DNA of 64,000 nt, taken from NCBI GenBank assembly GCA_948144175.1, contig CANXME010002087.1, positions 2,849,501 through 2,913,500 on the forward strand, given 5' to 3'. Made by a program: the position numbers and the translations under genes. Of the stretch, positions 1 to 12,263 are shown piece by piece. The notes beneath the pieces were generated by a model that saw only the letters and a list, made by a program, of their open reading frames with translations, was not told the origin of the DNA and made no database searches. Within the stretch, counting starts at the first letter, position 1. Each line of letters begins with the position of its first letter. Source of the stretch: Closterium sp. NIES-65 (taxonomy: Eukaryota; Streptophyta; Zygnematophyceae; Desmidiales; Closteriaceae).

Positions 1-84
1 CAACACTTCATTTTTTTTTTCCTGCCCTGCCCAAAGCGCGCTCCCGTCCCTGCCTGCCCTATCGCGCGCCTCGCGCCTGCCTCA

Positions 85-660
85 CCTGCGCCCCGTGAGC
101 CTACCTTGCCGTCGCGGCCCTGCTTGAAGCCATCGCGGCCCTGCCCTGCAGCCGCCATCGCGGTCCTGCCTCCCGCCGTCGCGGCCCTGCTGGTCGCCGT
201 CGCGGCCCTATCTGCCGCCCTCACGGCCCTACCCTGCCGCAGTTGCGGCCCTGTCTGCCCCGACGCGCACCTGTCCTGTCGCAGTCGCGGCCCTGCCTGC
301 CACTGCCGCGGCCCTTCCTACAGCCGCAGTAGCGCCCCTGCCTCCAGCCGCAATTGCGGCCCTTCCTACAGCCGCAGTCGCGGCCTTGCCTACCGCCGCA
401 GTCGCGGCCCTGCCTCCAGCCGCAGTTGCGGCCCTACCTACAACCGCCAATGTTGCGGCCCTACCCTGCGCCCGCGTCGCCGCCCTGCACTGACGCCTCG
501 TTGCGGCCCTGCCTAACCCAGCCCTCACCTGCAGCCACGTTGCGGCCCTGCCCTATTGCCTCGTCGCAGCCCTGCCTATCGTGGCCCTGCCTATCGCGGC
601 CCCTGCCCTGCCGGCGCGCCATGGCCCTGCCCTTCCAGTCGTGGCCCTACCCCAATCCCG
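85..660 (+). repeat. GC-rich tandem repeat leader of copia A
   Basis: This is an irregular tandem array of units built on TCGCGGCCCTGCC with variable spacers of roughly 10-15 bp, lying upstream of gag. All frames are open for long stretches only because of the base composition. Similar leaders with different unit sequences occur in elements C, D and E. Confidence 0.75.
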
Positions 661-3600
661 CCCCTGGTAAGCGCACCGCCGCACCCGCGCCGCCCTGCCC
701 AGCCGCGCCGCCCTGCCGAACCGCGCCGCCTTGCCGAGTCGCGCTGCTGCTGCTGGTGCTGCTGCTGCTACTTCTACTGCTACTGCCAAATTCTGCGCCA
801 AGAACCCCCCCCTTATGTACATCACCCTCTACTACCTCGTCACCCGGCTCCCTGACTCCCTTCGTCTAGTCATGGACCATTTCCTCTCCCTTTGCCCCAC
901 CGTGCTCACTGTTGACCTCCTTGAGGAGCGCCTCCTTGCAGCTGAGAAGAGTAAAGTCGCTATAGGAGCCTCTCGTGGTGACCCTCGTGCCCCTTTCTTT
1001 GAGGGGTGCTCCCCTGTCCCCCTCTTGCCCTCTGTTGCCTCTGTTGGTGCTGTCGACCTCGTTGGCACTAAGTCGGTCGGTGCTACGTCTACTCCTAGTG
1101 GGAGACGCTGCAGCGGCAGGGCAAGGGGGGCAAGGGTGGTGCAGGGGACGGAAGGGGCGGCGGTGGTGGCGGTGGTGGCGGCGGTGGAGGAGGTGGAGGG
1201 GGTGGCGGTGGAGGATGGGGAGGCAGCGGGAGTGGGGGCTTAGGTGGGGGTGGTGGAGGTGGAGGCGGCGGCGGCAGCGGCAATGGGGGTGGAGGCGGCG
1301 GTGGAGCTGGTCAGGGTGGCGCTGTGCAGCGCAGAGGCTTTAGCGGTGGCCAGCGCCAGCAGCAAGAGCGTTCTCGTGAGAACCTGTTGCCTCAGCAGCT
1401 TCGTGAGTGGTACGCAGGGCGGGGGAGGTCTGGAGGTGCTGGTCCCTGCGCTTACGTTCTCCGCACCGGCGAGCGCATTGGAGAGACATGCGGCGGCCCG
1501 CACGACACACACCGCTGTTTCGGCCGCCTGACGGACGCTTGTCGTGTACAGTTTCCTGACGCCATTGAGATCCCTCGCTGGGGTGATCTGCTGAAGTCAG
1601 GGGCTGCTATCTTTGATCTTGATTATAATGCTATCCTTGCTACTATGTATGCTGTGTCTGTTAGAGCTGAGGGTAACTGTTACCTGTGTGTTCCGCCCGA
1701 CTCGAGCATTAAGGCTGCTGCTCTAGGTGATAGTGAGTCTGCTGCTCCAGGTGCTAGTGAGTCTGCTCTCTCAGGTACCGCGTCGGCTCAGGTCTTGCAC
1801 ACTTTCACCCTTGATTCGGGTGCTTCCCGCTCCTTCTTTCGCGACTGCACCACACTCACGCCGCTCAGTCGGCCAGTGGCAGTCTCCCTGGCTGACCCCT
1901 CTGGGGGTCCGGTCCTTGCACACTCCTCCACGGTTCTGCCGTGTCTGGCGGTCCCGTCTGGCTCTCTGTCTGGCCTCCACCTCCCCTCGTTCTCCACGAA
2001 CTTGGTGAGTGGAGAAGACCTTCACGACACGTGGGATGACCAGTTCACTCCTGGAGGTCAGCGGATGACCCACTGTACGTGTACTCGTATGGGCCAGCAC
2101 CTGGCCATGTTTACCCGTCAGCCTGGGTCGAGCCTGTACACCCTGTCTACCGTGTCTTCTCTAGTTACTGGGTCTGGTCAGGTGGTCGCGTCTGATCAGG
2201 TGTTTGCGGTGGCGTCCCGGTCAGGTCCTGAGTCTGCCCCCTGCTCGTGTCGTCTCCTGTCTCACCAGACTCTCCTCTGGCACCACCGCCTTGGTCACCC
2301 CTCCCTGCCTCGTCCCCGAGGTATGGCCTCCTGTGTCCTTCTCACTAGTCTCCCCCAGTCTCTCCCTCCCCTCCCTCTGGGGCCTGCCCCTACCTGCGTT
2401 CCTTGCGTCGAGGGGCAGCAGCGTGCCGCTCCTCACTCTTCCGAGTTCCCTCCAAAGGAGGCTCCCCTGCAGACTCTTCACATGGATGTGTGGGGCCCAG
2501 CCCGCGTCCGTGGACAAGGTCACGAACGCTACTTTCTGCTGGTCGTTGACGACTACTCGTGCTACACCACAGTCTTCCCCTTGCGCCGCAAGGGTGAGGT
2601 CACTGAGGTGCTGATCGACTGGATCCGCACTGCTCGTCGTCAGCTCAGCGAGATTTTCGGCTTGGACCTTCCTGTTCTGTGTCTGCACTCCGACAGAGGT
2701 GGAGAGTTTTCCTCCAACCTTCTGCGAGCCTTTTGTCGTGCGGAGGGCATCCGCCAGACGTTCACGCTTCCGGCCTCTCCGCAGCAAAATGGGATTGCTG
2801 AGTGCCGCATTGGCTTGTTCATGGACGTCGCGCGTACGTCCATGATCCATGCGGCTGCTCCCCATTTTGTGTGGCCGTTCGCGGTTTTGTACGCTGCGCG
2901 TAAGCTCAACCTCAAGCCCCGGGTCTCCATGCCGGAGATCACACCTTCTCTGCGGTGGATGGGGAAGGTTGGCGATGCGTCGGCGTTCCGTATCTGGGGA
3001 TCTGGAGCTTTTGTCCGCGACTTGTCTGTGGATAAGCTATCCTCCAGTGCTGTTCCCTGCGTCTTCCTTGGCTTCCCCCCTGACGCGCCTGCTTGGCAGT
3101 TTTACCACCCCACCTCGTGTCGTGTTCTGTCCTCTCAGGACGTCACGTTTAATGAGTCGGTTCCTTACTTCTGTCTCTTCCCCTACCGCACTCCCCACCT
3201 CCCCCCCCCGCCGCTCTTCCTCGCGCCAAGTCCTCCACCGGTAGACCCCCTCCCCCCTCAGGGTCCTGCCCCCTTAGCTGTGTCCCAGGTAGACGCAGTC
3301 GAGCCTGTCGAGGTAGCTGTTGACTCTGGTGCTGCTAGGGGTACTGAGCCTGCGGGTGCCGGGTCTGAGCGTGTGCATCTGGAGCTTGGAGGGACTGAGC
3401 CTCTAGGTCCTTTGGGTGCTTCATCCTGGCGGGAGCCACTCTCTCCACCGCAGCTACGTGAGTGGTTTGCTCGGCGCTGGAGCCGTGCTACTGAAACTAG
3501 CAGTGCTACAGGCGCTAGAGGTCCTGCTGCTGATGGAGCTGTAGGGGGTTCTGGAGCCACTTGTCCTTGAGGTGCTCGTACTGGCGGTACTGGAGCTGCT

Positions 3601-4891
3601 GGGCGTGGTGGTGCTGGAGTTGGAGGTGCTGCTGGAGCCGGTTCTCCTTGGGGTGCTGGAGTTGGCACTACTGAAGCTGCTGAAAGTGCTGATGGAGCTG
3701 GTGGTGGTGCTAGAGTTGGAGCTGACGCTGGGGGTACTGGTGCTGTTCCTACTGGTTCTAGAGGCGCTGCGCTGCCGCGGCCGTACTTCGTTCTGCTCCT
3801 TGAGCAGGTTCTTGGTCTCCCGCCTTCTACTGGTCGTGCTCCTTCATTAGAGTCTTCACCGCCTGTCCAGTCACAGTCACAGCTATAGCCCGCCTCCCCA
3901 TTGCCTGCTCCTTCTCCTTACACTTGTCTGGCCGAAGGTCTTGTTGAGCGTCGTGAGCCTGCATCTCGTCCTGCGTCGCTTGTTCGTGCTGCTCGCACTA
4001 GTCGTCGTGGTTTTCGTTAGCGTCCTCATCCTGTCCGTGGCATGCACCAGATGGCTCTGCGTCCTTCCACTGCTCCGCAGTGTGTCCCTCACTCGTCTCC
4101 TCCTACGTCCTCCCTTCCTGTCGGTCCAGACCCGGAGTCTTACTCCCTTCGTGCTGCTAGTCCTACTGTCAAGCGTCTGCTAGCTACTTTTGTCACTCAC
4201 CCTTCTTTTGAGTCTACTGCCGCGTCGGCTCTTGTTGCTGAGCTTTTCAACTTTGCTGCTCGCTCTCGTCTAGACTACGCCACTAGTCTTGTTGCTGAGT
4301 CTGATTCTGTCTGTCCTCCGTCCGTCGGGGGTGAGTGTGCCCTTAGCACGGACGTCCTTGAGGACAGGCAGGAGGAGTTCCAGTGTTTTGCTGCTGCTTT
4401 ACCCCATCACGTGTCCATGCGGCTTGCCTCTGAGGGAGACCCGAATGCACCAGACATCCCGACCCCGCGCTCTTACGTAGAGGCGATAGAGGATCCCTAC
4501 TCCTCATAGTGGCAGACAGCCATGGACGCAGAGATGGCTTCCGGGAAGTCCACAGGCACCTACGTCAACGAGGTTCCCCCACCTGAGGCGAACATTATCG
4601 ATGGCATGTGGATTTTCAGGGTGAAGCGACCGCCGAGTTCTCCGATTGTCTTGAAGGCGCGTTACGTGGCTCGAGGCTTCAGTCAGCGGCAGGGAGTTGA
4701 CTAGTTTTCAGACCTTCTCTCCCACCCCAAAGATGACCACTCTTCGAGTACTACTGCACGTGGCTGTTCAGCGTGACTACGAGCTTCACTCTCTTGACTT
4801 GAGCACAGCCTTCCTACAGCGCAGCCTGCACGAGGAGATCAGGCTGCGCCGCCCACTTGGCTTCACTGGGTCGTTCCCTCCCAGTACCCAC

Positions 4892-5760
4892 TGTCAACGG
4901 GAGTGTTGTTTGGCCCCGTCCTCGTTTGTGCGGACCCGACTTCGTGGTCGGGTGTGCGGGGGTTGCAGCCGACCTGCAGCAGTGGGCACGTGGGCCACTT
5001 CAAGGGCGCCGAGCTGGAGGGCGCCTGGCTGGAGGGCGCCAAGCAGGAGGACGCCGTCGTGGACGCCAACCTGGACGCCTGGACGACGTCCTGGGAAGCT
5101 CGACGCCGAGCTGGGCGTCGGCACGACTACCCAGGCGCCTGGTCGGCGTCGTGGGTGCGTGCACGGGGTCCTGGAAGGCCAGACCTAGGCGTTTGCACGG
5201 CGTCCTAGGAGCCTAGGACGCCACCCTGGGTATCTGCACGGCGTCCTAGGGGCTCGGACGCCGACCTGGGCGTCGTGGGGGGCCCGGACACCGACCTGGG
5301 CGCCTGGTCGGCGTCTCGGGAGGCTGGGCGCCGCCCTAGACGTCTGCAAGGCGTCCTGGGCATCTGGACGCCGACCTGGGTTCGGACGGCGTCCTGGGTG
5401 CATGGACGCCGGGCATTGGTGGCCGGCTACGGACTGCGCCAGTTGGCCAAGCGTGGTTGCCCGGTCGACCGAGATACCCGGGCGACGTGTGCGAGTGTCG
5501 CCGAGGTGAAGTCTGCGAGGCTGACCTCGAGGGTGGTATCGCGAGGTCGACGTGGCTGGTGGGCGCAGTCGGTGGCGTGGAGTCTGTCAGGCGTCTGCGC
5601 TGTGCTCGTAAGAAGGTGTGGAGCGTCAACCAGCTGCGCGCACCTACGAAGCAGGTGCACTGTTATCCTGCGGGTGCAACGCTGTGCCCGAGCACAAAGA
5701 TTACACGAGCACCCGTGCCTAGCCCGTAGTCTAGCTCCCGTTTTAACAGTTATCTCCGCA
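4892..5760 (+). repeat. 5' LTR of copia B
   Basis: It runs from TGTCAACGG to TCTCCGCA and is immediately followed by TGGTGTGGTGAGCG, the expected place of a primer-binding site. That sequence is not the usual initiator-Met type. The middle (about 5020-5410) is dense in GGACGCC / GGGCGTC repeats. Confidence 0.88.
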
Positions 5761-6236
5761 TGGTGTGGTGAGCGTGGATCGAGCACGCGACGAAGTTCAG
5801 TTTAGCTGACTTTGCACTTATCGATCGTGTTCGTAGACCGGCAGCCGTGCAGTCACTAGCGTGTGCGTAGTCGACGCCGAGGTGATGGACACCTTGGAGG
5901 GACGGCTCGAGGATGCGAGGAGACGCCATGAGGCCCAGGAGTACGGGGCGATACCCTGGGCAGTCGTCGAGGCAGGACTCCGCTCCATGTGGGCGGCGGA
6001 GCACCCCCCTTCTCGGCCTGCCTCTCCTCGACCTTTGAACAACGACGGCGGCGTCGACGTGGGCGTCAGCGACAGTGGAGGTCAAGTCGGCGGCAGTGCG
6101 GGAGGCACGTGGAGGCAGCGAGGTGTGATACACGCCGGTGAAGCCGGCGGCGTTCAGGCGCGAGGGGCAGACGTCGGCGGGTGCAAGCTTCTTGCAGGGT
6201 GACGTCGGTGGGCGTCGAAGTGGAGTGTCGCCGATG

Positions 6237-7206
6237 TCAGCGACCCAGGAGACGGCGGGCGGGATTGCACCGAGCTACGGCTACTTCAAGTTTACGCCGG
6301 ACAGGATCTCGGTCACCTCGCCGCTCGTTGGTCGACAGGACATCCTCACCTGGAAGGAAGCCATCGAGCCCCAGCCGGAGATGGCTGGGCTGATCGGCTT
6401 CGCCCAAGGGACCGTGGGAGCACCACCCCAACCTGCGTGTGGAGTTTCGCGCCGTGCAGCTGTTGACCTTCACGGTCATCTCGCGGTGCTGCTCGCCGGG
6501 CGTGTAGATCACCTTGAAGTGGTGCCAGGAGTACCTCGACGCCGGCCACCGGGCGTGGCACTTCATCGAGTCGACCTACCAAGTCATCGACGACTTGTTC
6601 ATCGCCCAGCTGGAGGGACAGCTGACGCACCTGCGCATGGGCGACGAGGAGACGTCGAGTGACTATTGCAACCAAGCTCGACAAATTCTCGCCACCATCA
6701 GGATGGCCGACGCGCAATACTCAACGGCGTCGTACGTCACCCACGTGATGCAGGGACTCTCGAGCAGCAACAACCTCCTGAAGCGGTTATTGATGGCGTC
6801 GAGCACGAGGACGACGCTCAACGAGGACAACCTTACCCCGTACATCCTGCAGGATGAGGCGATGCAGGAGGCTGAGCGATCCCAGGAGCTCCTGGCGCAG
6901 GCGAACTTCGTCACCCTGGCGAAGCAAGGAGGTCGACCAGGGCAGCGCGGACAGCCCGGCGGCGGTGGTAGCAATGGCTGGAAGCCGAGCAAGGACGCCG
7001 ACTCGGCCAAGGATAGCGGTCGTGGAGGAGGAGGTCGACCCCGGGAATGCTGGCTGTGTGGCGACCCCGATCACCTCTCCTTCGAGTGCCCCGACCGTAG
7101 TGACTCCGGCGACGACGACGCCAAGGGATGTCGCGGGAGGTCTGGCAGCCGTCGTCCTTGTCGAGGTGGAAACAAGCCGCGCAAGGAGAAACAGTCGCCA
7201 AGTTGA
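6237..7206 (+). pseudogene. gag remains of copia B
   Basis: This is a gag of the UBN2-like copia type. Recognisable stretches include an N-terminal part reading YGYFKFTPDRISVTSPLVGR, a helical middle (YCNQARQILATIRMADAQYS) and a Gly-rich basic tail around a zinc knuckle CWLCGDPDHLSFEC. The knuckle (C-x2-C-x4-H-x4-C, 7048-7089) is the nucleic-acid binding motif of retroelement nucleocapsids. The rest of the copia elements in this window lack this classical knuckle, which helps separate lineage B from the A/C/D/E clade. The reading frame is not whole. Confidence 0.75.
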
Positions 7207-7364
7207 CCTCGGCGAAAGACGCCGACTCCTCTGCTGGCGGCAAGGCGAAGGACGAGAAGACGGCGTTGTGCTCATTGGTCGGCGTCGTGGAGCCGACTGT
7301 CTCGCTGGCGCCGGAGGCCGGGGAGGACTTCCAGGCAGTGGCGGCAGCTGTGCAGGTGAACCCG

Positions 7365-10300
7365 GTGGTGGTTCTGCTCGACAGCGGTTGCTCGCACCAC
7401 CTGATGGGAACGAAGGAGGCCTTCGTCAACCTGGGGCCGAGATGCGACGTGAAGCACGTGCGCGGCTTCAATGGGGCGCTGCAGGACGCTCAGGGCCGCG
7501 GCACTGTCGCTTTGAAAGGGGAGGCCAGGAAGCAGGTGCTCATCCCCGACGTGCTGTACGTACCCGACGTCCGGGAAAACTTGCTTTCAGCCGTCTAGCT
7601 GAATGAGCACGGCGTGAAGCTGCAGGAGGACGGCGACGGGATGCTGCTCGTCTCGGCAGCGGGGGAGGTGCTTGGTCGGGCGACGTATACCGGGCGTGTC
7701 CTCTGCACCGACCTGCGCCCCTGCTCGGCCAAGCTGACATCGCCCACCACAAAAGTAGTGGCCCTGCGCGCGATCGTCTCGGCGACGAAGGCAACGCTTG
7801 ACATGCTGCATGCAAGGCTTGCGCACGTTGGCATGGACACCATCCGGAGCTCGGCAAAGCACGAGGTCGCCACCGGGCTGGACCTCAAGTCGGCGTCTGG
7901 CGCCGACCCACCGTGTGTTTCGTGCGTCAGCGGGAAGCTGGCGCGACACACCTTCCCCGACAAAGGCTCTGACGCCGACGAAGTGCTGGCCGTGGTGCAC
8001 ATCAACCTGTGCGGGCCGTTTTGCGTGGCTGCCAAGGATGGTAGCCTGTACTTCTTGCTGCTGAAGGACCGCAAGACTCGCTACGTGTGGGTGCGACCGT
8101 TTGCCAAGAAGTCAGATGCGTTGCGGGAGTTCGTGCAGTGGCTTGCGGTGGCTGAACAAGAGACGAAAAGTTCGGTGTTGATGCTGCGCTCTGACCGGGG
8201 AGGGGAGTTCCTCGGGGAGCAGTTCACAGACTTCATGAACGGCAAGGGGATCGTCCACGACCTGACCTGCCCGTACACCACGCAGCAGAACAACATGGCG
8301 GAGCGGGAGATGAGGACTGTGGTGGAGTCGGTGCGCACGATGCTGCTGCACATGGGAGTGCAGCACCACTGGTGGCACCTCGCTCTCCGGGAGGCTGTCT
8401 GAGTCCGCAACTGCCTTGAGCGGTCGGCGCTGCCGCCGGGGACGACGCCGTACCAGCTGCTCACCGAGCAGAAGCCCGACTTGTCGCTGGCACGGGTGTG
8501 GGGCTGCATGGCGCAGTTCTTGGTCCCCGAGCAGCAGCGTGGTGGGAAGCTGCAGCCGAAGGCGCGGTGGGGCCTTCACCTTGGCGTGTCGGATGAGAGC
8601 AAGGGCAGGGAGCTCCTCGACCTTGCCGACAACCGGGTGGTCACCACGTCGGACGTGGTGTTCTACGAGAGCATGTCGCTGGAAGAGTGGAAGTCGGCGC
8701 ACGAGCCGGCGTCCGGGCGGCTGCCGGTTCACCCGCCCACGGACACCTCGGCAGCGACGCTGCCTCTGCTCTCCGAGGTCGGTGAGCTAGCTGGTGAGGA
8801 CGCCAAGGACGTCTCCGCTCCCTGTCCTACGCCTGCCACTCCCCCTGTTGCCGACTTGCCTAGGCTGGCCTCGACGTCGGCCTCCGGTGATGAGGGGAGA
8901 GGCGGGGCGTCACTTGTGGCGCCGGCTCTGAGCATCACCGGTGGCCGACGTGATGCTGTGCAAGTCGGCGTGGGAGCGAAGTTGACGCCGACTGGGAGGC
9001 AGCAGGTGGTACCGCAGACTTTGGTGAAGCCGGTGAAGGAGACGCCTGCAGAACAGCAGCTGACACGGGAGCAGGCAGCACCGACGCGGACCAAGGAGCA
9101 GTCGGCGACCGGACGGTCGGCATGGGAGAAGCCGGCTGGGACGCCGGCTGAGGTGCAGCAGGATGCCGAGGGCAGTGACGACGGCGACGATGGAGGGGAC
9201 GCCGAGGAGGTCCAGCCGCGACCACGGCGTTCAGGCCGACTTCGGAGGCCGCCTGACTTCTTCATCCCCGCTGCCTTCACCACGGAGTACGACATGGACG
9301 ATGATGACGATGACCTGCTGTACGACGACGCCGAGGAGGATGAGGAGTTTCCGGAGCTCGACCCTGACATGCTAGCTGACCTTGAGCACCGTTGGGACAT
9401 CTCCACGATGACGGTGAAGGAGGCGTTGGCGAGCTAGAAGGCCCCGGTGGTGAAGGCCGCCATGGAAGAGGAGATCCGCAGCCTCATCAACATTGGCACG
9501 TGGGAGCTGGTTGAACGCCCGCCAGGAGTGAACATCATGAAGAACCGGTGGGTGCTGACGACAAAGTACCACATCGACGACAGCGTCGAGCGACAGAAGG
9601 CGGGGCTGGTCGTGAAGGGTTTCACGCAGGTGTACGGCGCCGACTACGATGAGACGTTCGCGACGGTGGGCAGCTACGTCACGCTGAGGATCTTCCTCAG
9701 CATCGTGGCTGTGCTCAACCTCAACCTGATGCAGCTCGACATGAAGAACGCCTTCCTGCAGAGCAAGCTCAACTGGGTGCTCTACATGTCCAAGCCGGAC
9801 TACTTCAACGACGACACCGGCCGAGTGTGCAAGCTGCTGAAGAGCCTGTACGGGCTGAAGCAGTCGCCGCTGCTGTGGTACTTGGCGCTCAACGACGTGC
9901 TGGTCGGCGCCGGGTGGAAGAAGAGCCAGGTCGACGAGGCCCTGTACTTCAAGGTCGGCAACGACGGAGTGGCGTGCTGGGTGCTGGTCTATGTCGACGA
10001 CCTGCTGGCCGCCAGCAGCAGCGCCGCGATGCCGAAGGAGCTGCTGGAAGCCGCCTTCGAGCTGCGCGAGATCTCGCCGGTGTAGAAGTACCTCGGGCTG
10101 GAGATTGTGCGCGACAGGTCAGCGGGGCAGCTGTGGCTGCACCAGCAGGGCTACGTCGACAAGCTGCGTAGGCATTTGATCGACGAGGAGCAGACCGGGC
10201 GCACCCCGAAGACGCCGGTCTCAGTCGACGCCTACGCCGAGCTCACCTTCGACGACGAGGAGGCATAGGAGCGACAGGAGGAGTACCGGCAGAAGGTCGG

Positions 10301-10988
10301 CTCGCTGCAGTTCGCGGCAACGACGACGAGGCCGGACATCGCCTTCGCCTGCAGCAAGCTGGGGAGCGGCCTCACGGTGAGGAGCGACCAGCACTGGCGC
10401 GAGGTCGACCGCTGCCTTGCCTACCTTGCCAACACGCGTGACACTGCCCTGGAGTTCGGCGGTGGACCGGAGTCGCTGGAGCTGGTCGGCTACGTGGACG
10501 CTGACGACGCCGGTGAGAAGCAGAACAGGACGAGCACGGGCGTCAAAGTTTTCGTCTACGGAGGGGCCGCGGTCTTTTGGTCGAGCCAGCGCATCAAGTG
10601 CGCGACGCTGTCGTCGACCGAGTTAGAGTACGTGGCGGCCGCTGAAGCCGGCAAGAAGGGACGCCGCCTTCGATTCCTCCTCGCCGAGTTCCGGCAGCTC
10701 GACGCCGGGAAGCCGACTGTCCTGCGCGTGGACAACAAGTTGGCCATCACGGTCGCCGAGGGCATGGGGTTGGCAGGCAACCTCAAGCACATGGAGCGGC
10801 GTCAGGCCTGGCTGCAACACATGGTGAAGCGCGGGAAGTTCTCGCTGCAGTACATCCCGACCACTGAGCAGCCAATCGACTTCCTGACGAAGGCGCTGCA
10901 CTATCCGGCCTTCAACCGGTGCTCCGTCGGAATCAGCCAGGTGCGCTTGGCCGACGTAGGCGACGACGAGAACGACGTACAGCAGTAG
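7365..10988 (+). pseudogene. pol remains of copia B
   Basis: Parts in copia order are protease (VVLLDSGCSHHLMG), GAG-pre-integrase zinc region, integrase core (LRSDRGGEF then QQNNMAERE), a linker rich in Asp/Glu with a run of six Asp near 9300, RT (NIMKNRWVLTTKY, MKNAFLQSKL, VYVDDLLAAS) and RNase H (YVDADDAG, LSSTELEYVAAAEAG, VDNKLAITVAEG, TTEQPIDFLTKAL). Sequence is well apart from the A/C/D/E clade although the order is the same. It is broken in several places. Confidence 0.85.
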
Positions 10989-11117
10989 GTGCCATGCCCT
11001 CTTGCACGGCTGGTGCGGTGATCGGTGTGCTGTGTGTTGGGTGCACGTCGCAGATTTTTTTCTCCGAGCTGTACTGCCGTGTGGGCTGGGGGCCCAAGCG
11101 TGAACGCGGCAAGGGAG

Positions 11118-12263
11118 TGTCAACGGAAGTGTTGTTTGGCCCCGTCCTCGCTTGGGCGGAGCCGACTTCGTGGTCGGGTGTGCGGGGGTTGCAGCTGACC
11201 TCCAGCAGAGGGCACGGGGGCCACTTCAAGAGCGCCGAGCTGGAGGGCGCCTGGCTGGAGGGCGCCGAGCAGGAGGACGCCGTCCTGGACGCCTGGACGA
11301 CGTCCTGGGAAGCTGGACGCCGAGATGGGCGTCGGCACGACTACCCGGGCGCCTGGTTGGCGTCGTGGGTGCCTGCACGGCATCCTAGAAGGCCAGACGC
11401 CGACTTAGGCGTCTGCACGGCATCCTAGGAGCCTAGGACGCCGCCCAGGGTGTTTGCATGGTGTCCTGGGGGCTCAGACACCGACCTGGGCATCCTGAGG
11501 GGCCCAGACACCGACCTGGGCGTTTGCTTGGCGTCCCGGGAGGCTGGGCGCCGCCCTAGACGTCTGCAAGGCGTCCTGGGCATCAGGACGCCGACCTGGG
11601 TTCGGACGGCGTCCTGGGTGCATGGACGCCGAGCTGGGGATGCCGTGCATAGGTGGCTGGCTATGGACTGCGCCAGTCGGCCAAGCGTGGTTGCCCGGTC
11701 GGCCGGGATACCCGGGGGACGTGTGCGAGTGTCGCTGGGGTGAAGTCTGCGAGGCCGACCTCGGGGGTGGTATCCCGAGGTCGACGTGGCTGGTGGGTGC
11801 AGTCGCTGGCGTGGAGTCTTTCAGGCGTCTGAGCTGTGCTCATGAGAAGGTGTGGAGCGCCAACCAGTTGCGCGCACCTGCGAAGCAGGTGCACCGTTGT
11901 CCTGCGGGTGCAACGCTGTGCAGCTGACTTGCTGCAGAGTTGGCACACCGTGGACTTGCAACGTTGGGGAACCGCGACTCTGCAACGCTGGAGAGGTGCA
12001 AGCGCTGCTACGCTCGAGCGGGGTTGACCATGCTACGCTGGAGGTCAACCAGCAGCCTAGGTAGCGCTGATGTAGTCTGTGATGCCAATGTTGTTACTAT
12101 CAGTATTCTGAACTTTTCCTAGTAGAACTCTTGCCAACTTTCCCCGTGAACCAGCAAGTGTGTGCGCACAAGGAAACAACCAAGGAACGAACGAACACAG
12201 AGATCACACGAGCACCCGTGCCTAGCCCGTAGTCTAGCTCCCATTTTAGCAGTTATCTCCGTA
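11118..12263 (+). repeat. 3' LTR of copia B
   Basis: It begins TGTCAACGG after a purine-rich stretch (GGCAAGGGAG) and ends TCTCCGTA before the CCCAC duplication. It matches the 5' LTR at both ends but is about 275 bp longer. The two copies therefore differ by an insertion or loss as well as by point changes. Confidence 0.88.

Larger units (their letters stand above)
4892..12263 (+). mobile_element. Ty1/copia element B, second lineage, inserted in element A
   Basis: This is a complete-length copia insertion bounded by LTRs that start TGTCAACGG, and flanked by the 5-bp duplication CCCAC (4887-4891 and 12264-12268). Removing it brings together the two parts of element A's RT. Parts are gag (about 6237-7200, CCHC knuckle at 7048-7089), protease (about 7365-7430, DSGCSHH), integrase (about 7790-8650), an acidic linker, RT (about 9447-10200, YVDD near 9991) and RNase H (about 10480-10950), with a purine-rich tract just before 11118. 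It is broken, with about half a dozen breaks. The LTRs differ at roughly 5-6% of sites over the first 180 bp by eye, so it is moderately old. Confidence 0.92.

Noticed and set aside
1095-1283. Proline-rich minus-strand frame
   Set aside because: It is the antisense of the Gly-rich tract in the gag of copia A.
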